Source: Dendrolimus kikuchii
Lineage: Eukaryota > Arthropoda > Insecta > Lepidoptera > Lasiocampidae
NCBI GenBank assembly: GCA_019925095.2
Contig: CM034407.1
Span: forward strand, 17,180,710 to 17,244,709
DNA: 64,000 nt
Direction of reading: 5' to 3'
Shown here: piece by piece, positions 41,413-51,522 of the stretch
How positions within the stretch are numbered: the stretch's first letter is position 1
How the letters are laid out: the number at the start of each line of letters is the position of its first letter
Notes under the pieces: model-generated
Told to the model about the DNA's origin: nothing
The model's input: only the letters and a program-made list of their open reading frames with translations
Database searches by the model: none
Translations under genes and position numbers: made by a program

Positions 41413-41757
41413 CTAGCTGACCCGGCAAACTTCGTACCGCCTCAGAATTGATAAATTAAAAAGCTGATATTTATATTGATGATAATTGCAAAAAAAAATC
41501 AAAAGCATTCTTTTAAATTTGATTTGATTTCTGAACGACGGGACGAACATCAAGTGTTTGACAGGTAGGAATAGTTTCTAAGGGAAAGGGAAACCGTTGT
41601 TTTTACTATATTCCGAGCATTTTTTTCATATTCACTCACCTTTTAAACCTTCCCTGGACTTCCAGAAATAATTCAAAACCAAAATGAGCCAAAGCAGTTC
41701 AGCCGTTCTCGAGTTTTAGCGAGACTAACGAACAGCAATTGATTTTTATATATATGA
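41413..41757 (-). mobile_element. Hel-3, non-autonomous Helitron
   Basis: Minus strand starts A|TCATATATATAAAAATCAA and ends ACGAAGTTTGCCGGGTCAG then CTAG|T. Inverted relative to 20771-21183. Confidence 0.85.
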
Positions 41758-41784
41758 TAACTTCAATCTTAAATTTTGTTTAAA

Positions 41785-42098
41785 ACCGTGCAGGAACGGA
41801 TTAAGAATACAATGTCCTGCGGCCGAGCGGCCTGACGTCCGAGGGGACAAAACAACCCACAGCTTGGTGGTAGGGTATTTATCCGTCTGGATAGCTATGA
41901 CCCCTGGTCTAGAGTAAGCCGCCATAACAACCTTGAGTTGTGTTCCGACATTCTTGTTCAGGTTCCAGTCAAGCTTTAGAGAGCGGCAGCACATTGATAA
42001 CACTTTTGGTGTGGTAAATCTCCATAGGCGATGATAACCGCTTTTCATCAGGTGGGTCGTTTGTATGTCTGCTGAACTCATGCAATATAAAAAAAGGT
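41785..42098 (+). mobile_element. SINE-A, copy 1 of a tandem triplet
   Basis: Diverged copy ending TTTTCATCAGGTGGGTCGTT and GCAATATAAAAAAAGG. Its 3' variants are shared with copy 2. Confidence 0.85.
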
Positions 42099-42111
42099 TA
42101 TTATAGGTACA

Positions 42112-42396
42112 TATCCGTGCAGGAACGGAGAAAGAATAAAATTTCCTGCGGCCGGGCGGCCTGTCGTAAGAGGCGACAAAATAATCCACAACCAGGTGGT
42201 AGGGTGCTTACCCTGGTCAAGAGTATGCCGCCATAACAACGTTGAGTTATGTTCCGGCATTAGTGGCCAAGTTCCATCATCCCTGAAGAGAGCAGCAGCG
42301 CATTTGTAGCACCTTTGGTGTTGCAAATGTCCATAGGCGATGATAACCGCTTTTCATCAGGTGGGTCGTTTGTATGTCTGCTGAACTCATGCAATA
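42112..42396 (+). mobile_element. SINE-A, copy 2 of a tandem triplet
   Basis: Preceded by TATAGGTACATATCCGTGCA, the same leader as copy 3. It has the GTAGGGTGCTTACCCTGGTC deletion that copy 3 also has. Confidence 0.9.
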
Positions 42397-42418
42397 TTAG
42401 AGGTTATATATAGGTACA

Positions 42419-42591
42419 TATCCGTGCAGGAACGGAGAAAGAATACAATTTCCTGCTGCCGGGCGGCCTGTCGTGAGAGGCGACAGAACAATCCACAGCC
42501 AGTTGGTAGGGTGCTTACCCTGGTCAAGAGTATGCCGCCATAACAACGTTGAGTCTGCCTGTCTACTGAACTCCTGCAATATTTTTTTTTA
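42419..42591 (+). mobile_element. SINE-A, copy 3 of a tandem triplet, internally deleted
   Basis: Jumps from CATAACAACGTTGAG to TCTGCCTGTCTACTGAAC, losing about 110 bases. The tail is T-rich (CAATATTTTTTTTT) rather than A-rich. Confidence 0.9.
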
Positions 42592-42599
42592 AACAACAG

Positions 42600-42690
42600 T
42601 GAGAAAATTACGAACTGGGTGACCCGTAAATACAGGAGAGATGTAGACCCAGCCTGGATAACGCCGTGGATGAAGGATATAAGGGAATGA
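42600..42690 (+). CDS. Candidate terminal exon, 30 codons (hypothetical)
   Basis: A polypyrimidine run plus AAACAACAG (acceptor-like, ending at 42599) is followed by an open frame. It reads EKITNWVTRKYRRDVDPAWI and TPWMKDIRE, then TGA at 42688-42690. AATAAAAG follows about 75 bases later. The stretch is richer in GC than its flanks and matches no repeat in the window. I do not recognise the protein. It could be the last exon of a host gene whose other exons lie outside the window, or chance. The polypyrimidine run itself comes from the tail of a SINE-A copy, which would be unusual for an old exon. Confidence 0.3.
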
Positions 42691-43210
42691 CCAAAAGTTA
42701 ATCAAAACACACTCTGCAATCACAGTTGGCACCCCAAATCCGTTTTCGTTTTATACAAAAAACTCAAATAAAAGTTTCATTTCATTTTTTTTTTATTACT
42801 TAAAATTCCCGCGGGATTCCCGGGCACAAAGTACCACAGCATTTAAAAAAGAATGTAATCTATCGTTTTAGTGAAAACTATGCCGGAATAAGCGAACTAT
42901 TATGCACCCGAACAACTTCAATTCAATTTGCTCTCGGGAAAACTCCCGAATTAAAAAGTATAATAAATTTTATTGCATAAAATTCGCTATCGATCAGTAA
43001 AAGAAAATCACATTGGAATTTGAATTTTATTTTCATTGTGGCCATTTTTTATCGGTCTCAGAAAAATTCCTGTGGGATTTTCAGGATAAAAAGTAGCACA
43101 GATTTTAAGTCCACAGAATTTGATGTCGATCAGCGAAAATCGCATCGAAATCGACCCTCGAACTTGAAATAAATATGTAGGTAGTAAGGGCGATAAGAAT
43201 AACAGCTCAT
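42691..43210. other. Unassigned; a degenerate repeated phrase
   Basis: AATTCCCGCGGGATTCCCGG and AAATTCCTGTGGGATTTTCA (42807 and 43064) are related and are each followed by an AAAGTA(C/G)CACAG word. This phrase resembles interior Helitron sequence, but no ends are visible. Confidence 0.4.
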
Positions 43211-43820
43211 AAGCTTCCCACTGCTGGACTCGGGCTTCTCACTATAGAGAAACGGACATTATACCCACTACGCTGGTTCAAGGAGGTTTGGCAGGTTTGA
43301 CACATCTGTTATCTCAATGTGCAGGTTTTATCACGATGTTTTCCTTCACCGTTGTTAGCACGTGGTAATTGTAACATACATACATACATAACTTCACGCC
43401 AGTGCCCTTGCGGGGTAGGCACGAACAACAGAGCGCCATTTAAGCTTATTCTTACACACCTCACTTGCTTCTTTGCCATTCATAACTCTTGTCATGCACG
43501 CTCATCTGTTCTTAAGGCTCCTGACATCACCTTCTGCTAGTACACGATCAATTTGATCATGGAAGGTGTGTCGTGGCCTTCCACGACTTCTGCATCCATC
43601 CACCTTTGCACTGTATATCTGTTTAGTCATTCTTTCATCATGCATTCTTTCCACATGCCCGAACCACCGGAGCATTCCCTTCCTTACCTTCACCCCGACA
43701 ATCTCTTGTAATCACATTAGATCAGAAACCTGCCTAAGTGATGACTGCGTTCCGGCCCGGATTCGAATCAACGCCCTTTGAGTTTAGGACGCGTATACTC
43801 ACCATTACGCTACCACGACA
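43211..43820 (-). mobile_element. SINE-D split by LINE-B
   Basis: Body (43211-43374) and head (43712-43820). The head has the B-box complement GATTCGAATC and the A-box region AACTCACC-like. The family sequence is continuous once the insert is removed. Confidence 0.85.
43375..43705 (-). pseudogene. LINE-B inserted in SINE-D
   Basis: TTGTAA lies on both sides (43369-43374 and 43706-43711). Minus strand encodes VKVRKGMLRWFGHVERMHDE through the C-terminus with one stop. Confidence 0.85.
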
Positions 43821-44146
43821 TACCCGCGACAGTAAGGGCGATAGTGGTACAAAAATCACATAACGCCTACATTCCAGCTAAAAAGCTTGGTACAATACAC
43901 TCAAGTGTAACTCAGCCTTAAGTTACGATATGTAAATTTAATTTTCCTATACGTTTCAGCCGCCCGCTTGTGTTATAAAAACCCACGATCAGCTAAATCA
44001 TAAAAGTACGCCTGTATGCCACCGATATGATGTTGAAATTGGGAAAATTTCAGAATAACAAGGAAGTGGATAAGTAAGTTGATTCCAGTGTTATAACCGC
44101 ACGAAACGAACGACCCAGTACAAAGTAGACACTGACGATCAGCCAG
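43821..44146. other. Unassigned sequence
   Basis: No recognisable feature. Confidence 0.45.
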
Positions 44147-44461
44147 TTTTTTTTTTATTGCAGGAGTTCTGCAGACAGGCAGACGGCCCACTTGATGGAA
44201 AGCGGTTACCATCGCCTATGGACATTTGCAACACCAAAGGTGCTACAAATGCGCTGCTGCTCTCTTAAAGGAGACTGGAACCTGGTCACTAATGCCGGAA
44301 CACAACACAAGGTTGTTATGGCGGCATACTCTAGACCAGGGGTGGTCGCCATCCAGTCGAGCAAAAATACCCTACCACCTAGCTGTGGGTTGTTTAGTCG
44401 CCTCTTACGACAGGCCGCCAGGCCGCAGGAAATTGTATTCTTTCTCCGTTCCTGCACGGAT
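44147..44461 (-). mobile_element. SINE-A, full length
   Basis: Near-consensus apart from GCAAAAATACCC in the middle. Confidence 0.9.
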
Positions 44462-44499
44462 ACATGTAGTAATCTAACATGGAATATATATAAATAAAA

Positions 44500-44770
44500 A
44501 CGCAAATAACTTGAGAACTGCTTTATAGATTTTGATGAATTTTTTGTGTTTGATTACACCCGGATGGTTTAGATTCACAATTTGTACCGGTAGGTGGCGC
44601 TGGAATCGGGTTCTAGGATCCTCCTAATCTCCTGGACCGATTTTGATGGTTTTGTTTTTGTGTGTGTGAGTGGGGTCTCCTGATGGTTTAGATTCACAAT
44701 TGGAACCGGTAGGAGGTTGTAGAATCGGCTCCTAGATTTTTATTTTTTCAGAGCAGGACACGTCTGCTAT
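44500..44770 (+). mobile_element. Hel-1, decayed at both ends
   Basis: Two interior repeats CGGATGGTTTAGATTCACAA and TGATGGTTTAGATTCACAAT, then TTTTTCAGAGCAGGACACGT. The terminal CTAG is absent. Confidence 0.65.
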
Positions 44771-45223
44771 TACATACATACCTACATATTATATACAGTT
44801 GTCATAGAAGAGGTATATACTAAGGAATAAAAATTACTAAGTAAAAAATGTGACACGCGCCACCAGTTCTTTTTTATTTTTATAACAAATCTCAATATTT
44901 TTTTATAATCAGATTCTTATGACTCAAAACATATATTTTTTTTTAAATTGGTCATAAATTTAAAGTCCTAGTTAGCTTTTGGTCGATCTTGAAACACAAA
45001 TTAGGAATTTTAGTAATTATTTGTCAAAAATATTGTATTAAATTGTAGTCAACGGCTCTGATCCTAAACAGCATATTATTTAGGCGCCGACACAAAAATA
45101 TGCACGCCAAGTTCTTACTCTTACATTTTTGATTTTATAAATTTCTTACAATTTCTTGTTTGACAATATTTATTAATAAAAAGCATATAAAATTTAAAAT
45201 TTACACGTTATCGTATATATACA
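44771..45223. other. AT-rich unassigned sequence
   Basis: No recognisable feature. Confidence 0.5.
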
Positions 45224-45536
45224 TTTTTTTTAATTGCAGGAGTTCAGCAGACAGGCAGACGGCCCACTTGATGGAAAGCGATTACCATCGCCTATGGACA
45301 TTTACAACACCAAAGTTGCAACAAATGCGCTGCTGCTCTCTTAAGGGAGACTGGAACCTGGTCACTAATACCGGAACACAACTCAAGGTTGTTATGGCGA
45401 CTTACTCCAGACCAGGGGTGGTCGCCATCCAGTCGGGCAAATGCCCTACCACCGGCTGTGGGTTGTTTTGTCGCCTCTTACGACAGGCCGCCAGGCCGCA
45501 GGAAATTGTATTCTTTCTCCGTTCCTGCACGGATAA
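45224..45536 (-). mobile_element. SINE-A, full length
   Basis: Near-consensus; ACCACCTGGCTG is shortened to ACCACCGGCTG. Confidence 0.9.
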
Positions 45537-45554
45537 CGGATTTTTTATTTAGTA

Positions 45555-46795
45555 TTGTCAATATGCTTACATTCATGTATATTAGAAGACATTCGACTGT
45601 GGCACAGAAACCTCGTGGGTGTATCCTTGCCGCAGAGAGTCGTGTAGAATGAATTAGTTATGACACACAGTGCTATTTAAAAAAAAAATTTAGACAATAT
45701 TAATGTTATATCAAAAATAAAAAGTTGCCTTAATAACAGCGACATAATCATTAATATATTAATTATACTTTTTTTTTAATTTATTGTCCGATATGCTTAC
45801 ATTCATATACATTAAAATACATTCGACTGTGGCACAGAAACCTCATTCTTTCCGCAGAGAGTCGTGTAGAATACACTAAGTTTATTTATTTGGTTTACCA
45901 ACAATTACTTGCACTAATACAAAGGTGTACATTGTTTTATATAAAAAAAAGACATGACAAATGCAGTAATCACTTATAGGCAAACACTACATGCAATTTA
46001 ATATTTTGTAGTTTGAATAAACTATAATACACAACGCGGTGCTGGTACCTACGCTCACGTATGGAAGCGAGAGCATGAAAGTAGAGTAAACGCGGTCGAG
46101 ATGCGAGCACTGCGCAAAATCTGCGGAGTGACGCTCGCGGACCGCGTTCGTAATACCGAAGTAAGAAAGAGAGGTGGTCTGAAAGAAAGTGTCGGGGTGA
46201 AGGTAAGGAAAGAATGCACGATGAAAGAATGACTAAACAGATATACAATGCAAAAGTGGATGGATGCAGAAGTCGTGGAAGGCCACGACACACCTTCCAT
46301 GATCCAATTGATCGTATACTAGCGGAGGGTGATGTCAGGAGCCTTAAGAACAGACGAGCGTGGATGACAAGAGTTATAAATGTCAAAGAAGCAAGTGAGG
46401 TGTGTAAGAATGGGCTTAAATGGCGCTCTGTTGCTCGTGCCTACCCCGCAAGGGAACTGGCGTGAAGTTATGTATTTATGTATGTAATAAACTATAATAT
46501 AATTAATTTAAAGAATATAAGGCTTTAATAGCTATTAACTTCCAAACATAAAGAAATTTAAAAAAAAGAGAAGTTAATTAGCAATGTGGGATGCAATAAT
46601 TCGACGAAATTTGTAATATGAATTTGCATGTAGATTAGTAATATCACTACAAAGGTTTATTAGTTTACATAGTCTAGGTTATGATACACAGTGCTATTTT
46701 ATTTAATAAATGAATTTAGACAATCTTAATGTTATATCAAACACATAAAGTTGGCTTAATAAGAGCGATATAAACATTAACATATTAATTAATAA
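45555..46795. repeat. Rep-S, local direct duplication
   Basis: 45555-45785 (ATATGCTTACATTCATGTAT ... TTAATGTTATATCAAA) recurs as 45785-45880 plus 46670-46795. Roughly 790 bases, including a LINE-B, separate the two parts of the second copy. Confidence 0.7.
46030..46485 (+). pseudogene. LINE-B with 14-bp target duplication
   Basis: AATAAACTATAATA at 46016-46029 and 46486-46499. It starts within the EARVGYGE... region (TACGCTCACGTATGGAAGCG), lacks the MLRWFGHV segment by deletion, and ends GAAGTTATGTATTTATGTAT. Confidence 0.9.
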
Positions 46796-47164
46796 TGATG
46801 GTTACAAAAATATATAAATATTTGGAAAGTAACGATTTGGATAAAAATTTATTTAAAATATGGTTTACAAAGCTTTATGTTATAAGATTTAGTGAAGAAA
46901 CTCGTCATGTAGAGAAAAGTCTATTTTTCAAATTCACCAATAACACACATAAATACATCTCAACGGATGGTGGTAATACAATTTTCTCTTAAGTAAAAAT
47001 AAGTGTTTTTTCTGTTTACCATAACGTTTTGGTTCTCAATAAATTATTCAATGCTACTCAGATTTATTATGTCGAGTTTGATGCATCATGCCTTTATGCG
47101 TAACATTTATTCAAATTAATGAATATTTTTATGAGCATTGGTATTTGTTTATTTTATATGGATT
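46796..47164. other. AT-rich unassigned sequence
   Basis: A 65-codon frame begins at 46795 but has biased AT composition and no motif. Confidence 0.45.
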
Positions 47165-47705
47165 TAGACTTGATATTCATGTCTGAAAAATTGAGAGGAA
47201 GAAGATTAAGGTGGTTTAGGAGTAATAAGGAGGGATAAAAGTCACGTGATAAAAACATTTTTTCTTTATTGCTTGAGTTCAGCAGACAGGTAGACGGTCC
47301 ACCTGATGGAAAGCAGTTGCCGTTGCCAATAGACATTTGTAACACGAAAGGTTCTACCAACGTGCTGCCGCTCTCTAAATGAGGACTGGAACCTGGCCAC
47401 TAATGCCGGGACATTACTCAAGGTGATTATAGCGGCATACTCTACACCAGGGGTGTGGTAGCTATCTAGACAGGCAAATGCCCTAACCTGGCTGTGAGTT
47501 GTTTTGTCATAACACTAAATAAAAATAGCGTGAAACTGGAAGATTGATGGGTACAAATGTAATGGTAGACCAAGAAAAAGATGGATTGTGTGAAGGACGA
47601 CATGATGATTTATGGTATGACAGAGATCGCACGCCAAAGTAGAGGAGTATGGAAGGAAAATACATATTGTGCCAATTCCAATTGATTAGCAGAAGATGAT
47701 AGAAA
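47165..47705 (+). pseudogene. LINE-Q, RTE-like ORF2 end, split by SINE-A
   Basis: Before the SINE: SEKLRGRRLRWFRSNKEG. After it: GRPRKRWIVCVKDDMMIYGM and RGVWKENTYCANSN plus stop. This is the C-terminal segment of RTE-type LINEs, with stops and frame damage. Confidence 0.75.
47258..47512 (-). mobile_element. SINE-A, 5'-truncated, diverged
   Basis: Lacks the CTGTCGTAAGAGGCGAC region onwards; begins at TGACAAAACAACTCACAG on its sense strand. Confidence 0.85.
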
Positions 47706-47746
47706 ACAGAGATATACATGTCTTCTGAACTGTGTGGAGTATGGAT

Positions 47747-47983
47747 AATTTATTTTTTTATTGCAGGAGATCAGCACACAGGCAAACGGCCCACTTGATG
47801 GAAAGCGGTTACCATCGCCTATGGACGTTTGCAACAGCAAAGTTGCTACAAATGCGCTGCTGCTCTCTTAAGGGAAACTGGAACCTGGCCACTAATGCCG
47901 GAACACAACTCAAGGTTGTTATGGCGACATACTTTAGACCAGGGGTGGTAGCCATCCAGTCGGGCAAATGCCCTACCACCTGA
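47747..47983 (-). mobile_element. SINE-A, 5'-truncated
   Basis: Ends abruptly at GCCCTACCACCTG. Confidence 0.9.
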
Positions 47984-48006
47984 CAATTACATTGAATGAT
48001 TCTTCT

Positions 48007-48215
48007 GTAGTGGAACACTTACAAGCCAATAGATGGCGATGTGCAATAATTAAGGTTGCAAACGATTCCCGACACGTACAAAGAATATATATAAATTTCC
48101 AACAATAATAGATGGGCCTAGGCCTGCGAGGCATAACAATAGCTTCACTGGAAGATCTTCCTTTGACACGGAGGAGCATTCCATCATGCTTCTCCGCCCT
48201 ATACAGGTCATCACT
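48007..48215 (+). repeat. Rep-O
   Basis: TAGTGGAACACTTACAAGCC start as in the LTR-E insertion at 27355; about 20 bases longer in the middle. Confidence 0.65.
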
Positions 48216-48344
48216 AAACTCCAAAATATATTTAAACATATTTATACCAAAAAATAAAACGAAGTATTTGTCTGTGATTCGTGTGATAAATATATACGAT
48301 ATCTTATCATATGATCATTATGTGACTAAAAAGCAGTCCTGTAG

Positions 48345-48437
48345 CCTGTATGTAGGGCAGTGTATTTGCGTTTCCATTCAGCGAGGAAATGTAGCCAGCG
48401 CTTTGTAAACGTTCCGAACGGAGATTTAGGACTCATA
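48345..48437 (+). pseudogene. LINE-M fragment
   Basis: VGQCICVSIQRGNVASAL followed by a stop and TFRTEI corresponds to GQRISVAIQRGNAASVLGTF. Confidence 0.55.
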
Positions 48438-48701
48438 TATTATATATGTGTTTGCGACGTTAAGTACACCGCAAAATTACTGAGCGAAACGGAACGCGCA
48501 GTTTAAATAATTGACAGCTGCGACCGTTAAGGGAGTTCCCCGTCTTCAAAAAATCTGAGTGTCAAATATAATACACGTAAATAGTTGTCTTCAAGTTTTT
48601 AATTTCAATACTACCTAAAGCGAATCTCCATGCCATTCGATATGTAATTTTCAGTATTATATATTTTTTGTTTGTTGAAGATCTCACCCTACCTAAAGTT
48701 A

Positions 48702-49137
48702 TCTATATATATAAAAGAAAGTCGTGTTAGTTATACTATTTATAACTCAAGAACGGCAGTACCGATTTGGCTGAAAATTGGTGGGGAGGTAGTTTAGAAT
48801 CAGGAGATAGTTTAGGATACTTTTTATCCCGTTGGAACCGGTAGATGGCGCTGAAATCGGTTTCTAAAATCCTCCTAATCACCTGGACCGATTTTGTTTT
48901 TGTGTGTTTGAGTGTGTTCCCGGATGGTTTAGATTCACAATTAGAATCGGTAGGTGGCGCTGAGATCGGGTTCTAGAATCCTCCTAATCACCTGGACCAA
49001 TTTTGCTGATTTTTTTTGTGTGTTTGAGTGGGTCCCCGGATGGTTTAAATCCACAATTGGAACAGGTAGGTGGCGCTGGGATCGGGTCCTAGATTTTTAT
49101 TTTTTCAGAGCAGGACAACGTCTGCCGGGGCCGCTAG
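48702..49137 (+). mobile_element. Hel-1, complete non-autonomous Helitron
   Basis: Best-preserved copy. Starts A|TCTATATATATAAAAGAAA and ends GCAGGACAACGTCTGCCGGG, then GCCGCTAG|T. Contains three tandem versions of a unit with GGTTTAGATTCACAATTAGA and TAGGTGGCGCTGAGATCGGG. 436 bp, no protein. Confidence 0.9.
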
Positions 49138-49750
49138 TATTTAATAGAACTCACATTCCTCTCATTGAAACAGTCAAAAACCTCTGTGTGTTAATTGAAT
49201 GCGAGCTGTCTTGGCGACCCCATGTCATCGAGGTGAGTAGAAAAGTTTTTTCTTTCTTCCAGGTCACTAAGGTGGTTGAGGAACTTTTTACCCACTGGTC
49301 ACCAAAGTCCGGCTTGCAGAATCCCCATTACTCCCTATTCTTGATTAGGCTTTTGCCAGCTATCTGGTCATAACTCAGGAACAACGAAATAAACTTGAGC
49401 GCCTTCAAAGATTCTGTATAAAGTTCATATTTGGATTACGTAAATATGACGACGTCTCTGAATTCCGTAAAATGCTCAAGTGGTTACCCATAAATTTTCG
49501 ACGGAATACTTATATTCTCACTCTACTTTACAGTATATTGTTTCTACCTCCTACTATTCCTTACGCCCCTCAACTACATACAGACTAAACACACCTGTAC
49601 ATACGTCTTGTTCTTACAATAACTCTTTTACCATCCAGGCTGCGCCTCTTTGGAATGAGCTACCTACTGCTATAAGACTAGCCAAATCATTACAGTGTTT
49701 TTAAAATCAGATTCAGAAGCATTACTTCTCTATAGTGTATAATAATTCCT
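49138..49750 (+). pseudogene. LINE-C ORF2 fragment, frameshifted
   Basis: Pieces in different frames: CELSWRPHVIEVSRKVFSF, ERLQRFCIKFIFGLRKYDDV, FRKMLKWLPINFRRNTYILT and NNSFTIQAAPLWNELPTAIR. This is the region after the reverse transcriptase of Jockey/CR1-type LINEs. At least three frame changes and a stop. Confidence 0.8.
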
Positions 49751-49784
49751 AATACTTCTATATATATGTATATATAACAGTCAG

Positions 49785-50245
49785 TCAGTGTGAGCCACGA
49801 CAGGACACACCGGTGAACCCATGGGGCTACATCGTTGATTTGGTCGTAGAAGCCATAGTCCCACACTAAATAGCCTGATGTGAGGCATTGTTTTAGTAGA
49901 TCTGTATATTCCTCAGGTATGTCATTATCTATTTGCTTCCTTTTGACAATCTCAATGCAGTCTTCCACTGGTAAGCTGGTAAATAAGGACTGGACATCAA
50001 AACTGAGTACTACTTCATCCCCAGCCAAAGCAAAATTTTCAATTGCGCTGATGAAGTAGAAGGCATCCTTGACATGGTAGGATTTGTTACCGCGGATATT
50101 GTTGAGTGTCTTTGCTAGATGTTGTGCCAGTCTGTATGTTGGTCAGTCAAGCTGGATGCCTATAGGGCGCAAGGGAATGTTATTTTTATGAATTCTAGGT
50201 AGCCCATATAATTTAGGCGCTTTGACGCAAGATGGTGTGAGTGCA
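49785..50245 (-). pseudogene. Penelope-like reverse transcriptase fragment
   Basis: On the minus strand: PKLYGLPRIHKNNIPLRPIG, then TGA in frame, PTYRLAQHLAKTLNNIRGN, SAIENFALAGDEVVLSFDVQ and SLFTSLPVEDCIEIVK. These are the conserved N-terminal reverse transcriptase blocks of Penelope-like elements. The in-frame stop and truncation at 49785 make it a relic. Confidence 0.85.
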
Positions 50246-50360
50246 TAAGTAAGGAAAAGTAGCCGAAACGTGGGATTAATAAAAATAAAATAAATTACCG
50301 CGCTTAAAACCATTAAAACATAGTTTTGTTATGTATACAGGTCGCGAAAACTTAAGAAAA
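50246..50360 (+). mobile_element. PLE terminal repeat in opposite orientation
   Basis: GTAGCCGAAACGTGGGATT, TTACCGCGCTTAAAACCATT and GTCGCGAAAACTTAAG match the 3' end of the 10.1-kb copy, but point away from the adjoining reverse transcriptase. Inverted terminal pieces are a known feature of Penelope insertions. Confidence 0.8.
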
Positions 50361-50794
50361 TATTATTCTTAGTTTCAATCATTTTTTTAAGATTTTCTAC
50401 GTATATCGATATCTAGCAGAGTTCAGAAGATATAATATAAAAGTGTAATTTGTTCAAATCCCGAGCCAACGAAGTCGTGGGCAAAGCTAGTTTAAAAAAT
50501 AAAAAAGTATCATAATAACGTTCCCCAAACAGATGTATAAAATACAAGTTATCCAAAACAGAATTTGAGTAAACAGGTGCCGGCGGGTACCTAATTTCGT
50601 ATGAAGACCACAGACCCTTTTGAAAATTACTAGTTCCCGGACCCACCGGAATCTTAAACTATACAAAATCGGCCACGGAAAATAACCAACTGCAAAGTTT
50701 TATTAAAAATCAAAATTGATTACACACGTATATTTGTACGTATGATTAGAAAATATGAGATATCTATCAAGTTGTTACTATCTAATTCAAATTA
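50361..50794. other. Unassigned, with a Helitron 3' end at 50490
   Basis: GCCAACGAAGTCGTGGGCAA then AGCTAG|T at 50487-50490 is a Helitron 3' terminus related to Hel-2; its 5' end is not visible. The rest is unassigned. Confidence 0.45.
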
Positions 50795-51137
50795 CATATA
50801 ATCGAATACAATGCAAGAAAACTTAACTTATTTGTATTGTATTCTACTCATAGTCCCGCAAGACTATAAGTAGAATACTGAGTCCAGATCACCGTCTTCT
50901 ATGGGTAAGGTGCCCAGAAGGCTGGCTACGTTTCCTCGCTGGATCGCCATACTGATCCGTTGGCCGAGGTAAGAAGCACCAGACCTCTAATCACCCGAAG
51001 AGTCACTGAGTCGTTTCGATAAATTATGGTAGAGGCTCATGGCCTCAGGACCCCACGGTCCAAGCGTCTCGACAGCAAACGGCACAAACATATAACTCTC
51101 ACAGAGGGTTGCATATTTGCGCCGCTTGAGTGATTCG
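50795..51137 (-). pseudogene. LINE-M C-terminal module
   Basis: Close paralogue of 11323-11628, with the same 3' flank to CATATAATCGAATACAATGC. A 2-base insertion in the YLGQRIS region (GGTAAGAAGCACC) shifts the frame. Confidence 0.7.
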
Positions 51138-51210
51138 ATTAGAAATAATTATTAATGTTTTGTTTTCAAATCATACATGTTTTGAAGAATGGCCAGGTAA
51201 AAACCACATA

Positions 51211-51378
51211 TAGTCAAGGTGGCGAAGTCCGTTAATGGGGTAAGTTCATACACCGGTCGTTTTTTTACTTGTTTAAACGGAATTTAACGCCAACTACAAT
51301 TCGAAGACAGAATTCAATGGCGTCTTAGCTTCACTGACTGATTTGTTGTCGTCATAATTGACTTAGCCACCTTGACTA
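51211..51378. mobile_element. MITE with TA target
   Basis: TAGTCAAGGTGGCGAAGTC and GACTTAGCCACCTTGACTA form an inverted repeat of about 19 bp with one mismatch, flanked by TA. 168 bp, non-coding. Tc1/mariner-like is possible. Confidence 0.75.
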
Positions 51379-51404
51379 TATATAATAAACGTGTATGTAT
51401 GAAA

Positions 51405-51522
51405 AGATTAATGAAAGTAGATGAAGCAAAAAAAATGTATATCAAAATCGTAGCAAATAAAGATTCATCATCTCTGCCTACTCTCATGGGATGCAGGCAT
51501 GATAATTTGTATCTATGTATTA
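51405..51522 (+). pseudogene. RTE-like LINE extreme 3' end, degraded
   Basis: The frame VDEAKKMYIKIVANKDSSS followed by TGATAATTTGTATCTATGTA resembles the last codons and ATGT tail of a LINE-B relative (compare VKEASEVCKNKPKWRSVV). Confidence 0.45.

Noticed and set aside
42595..42599. Calling the 42.6-kb frame a confident gene.
   Set aside because: Thirty codons with chance-level splice signals are insufficient; kept only as a low-confidence candidate.
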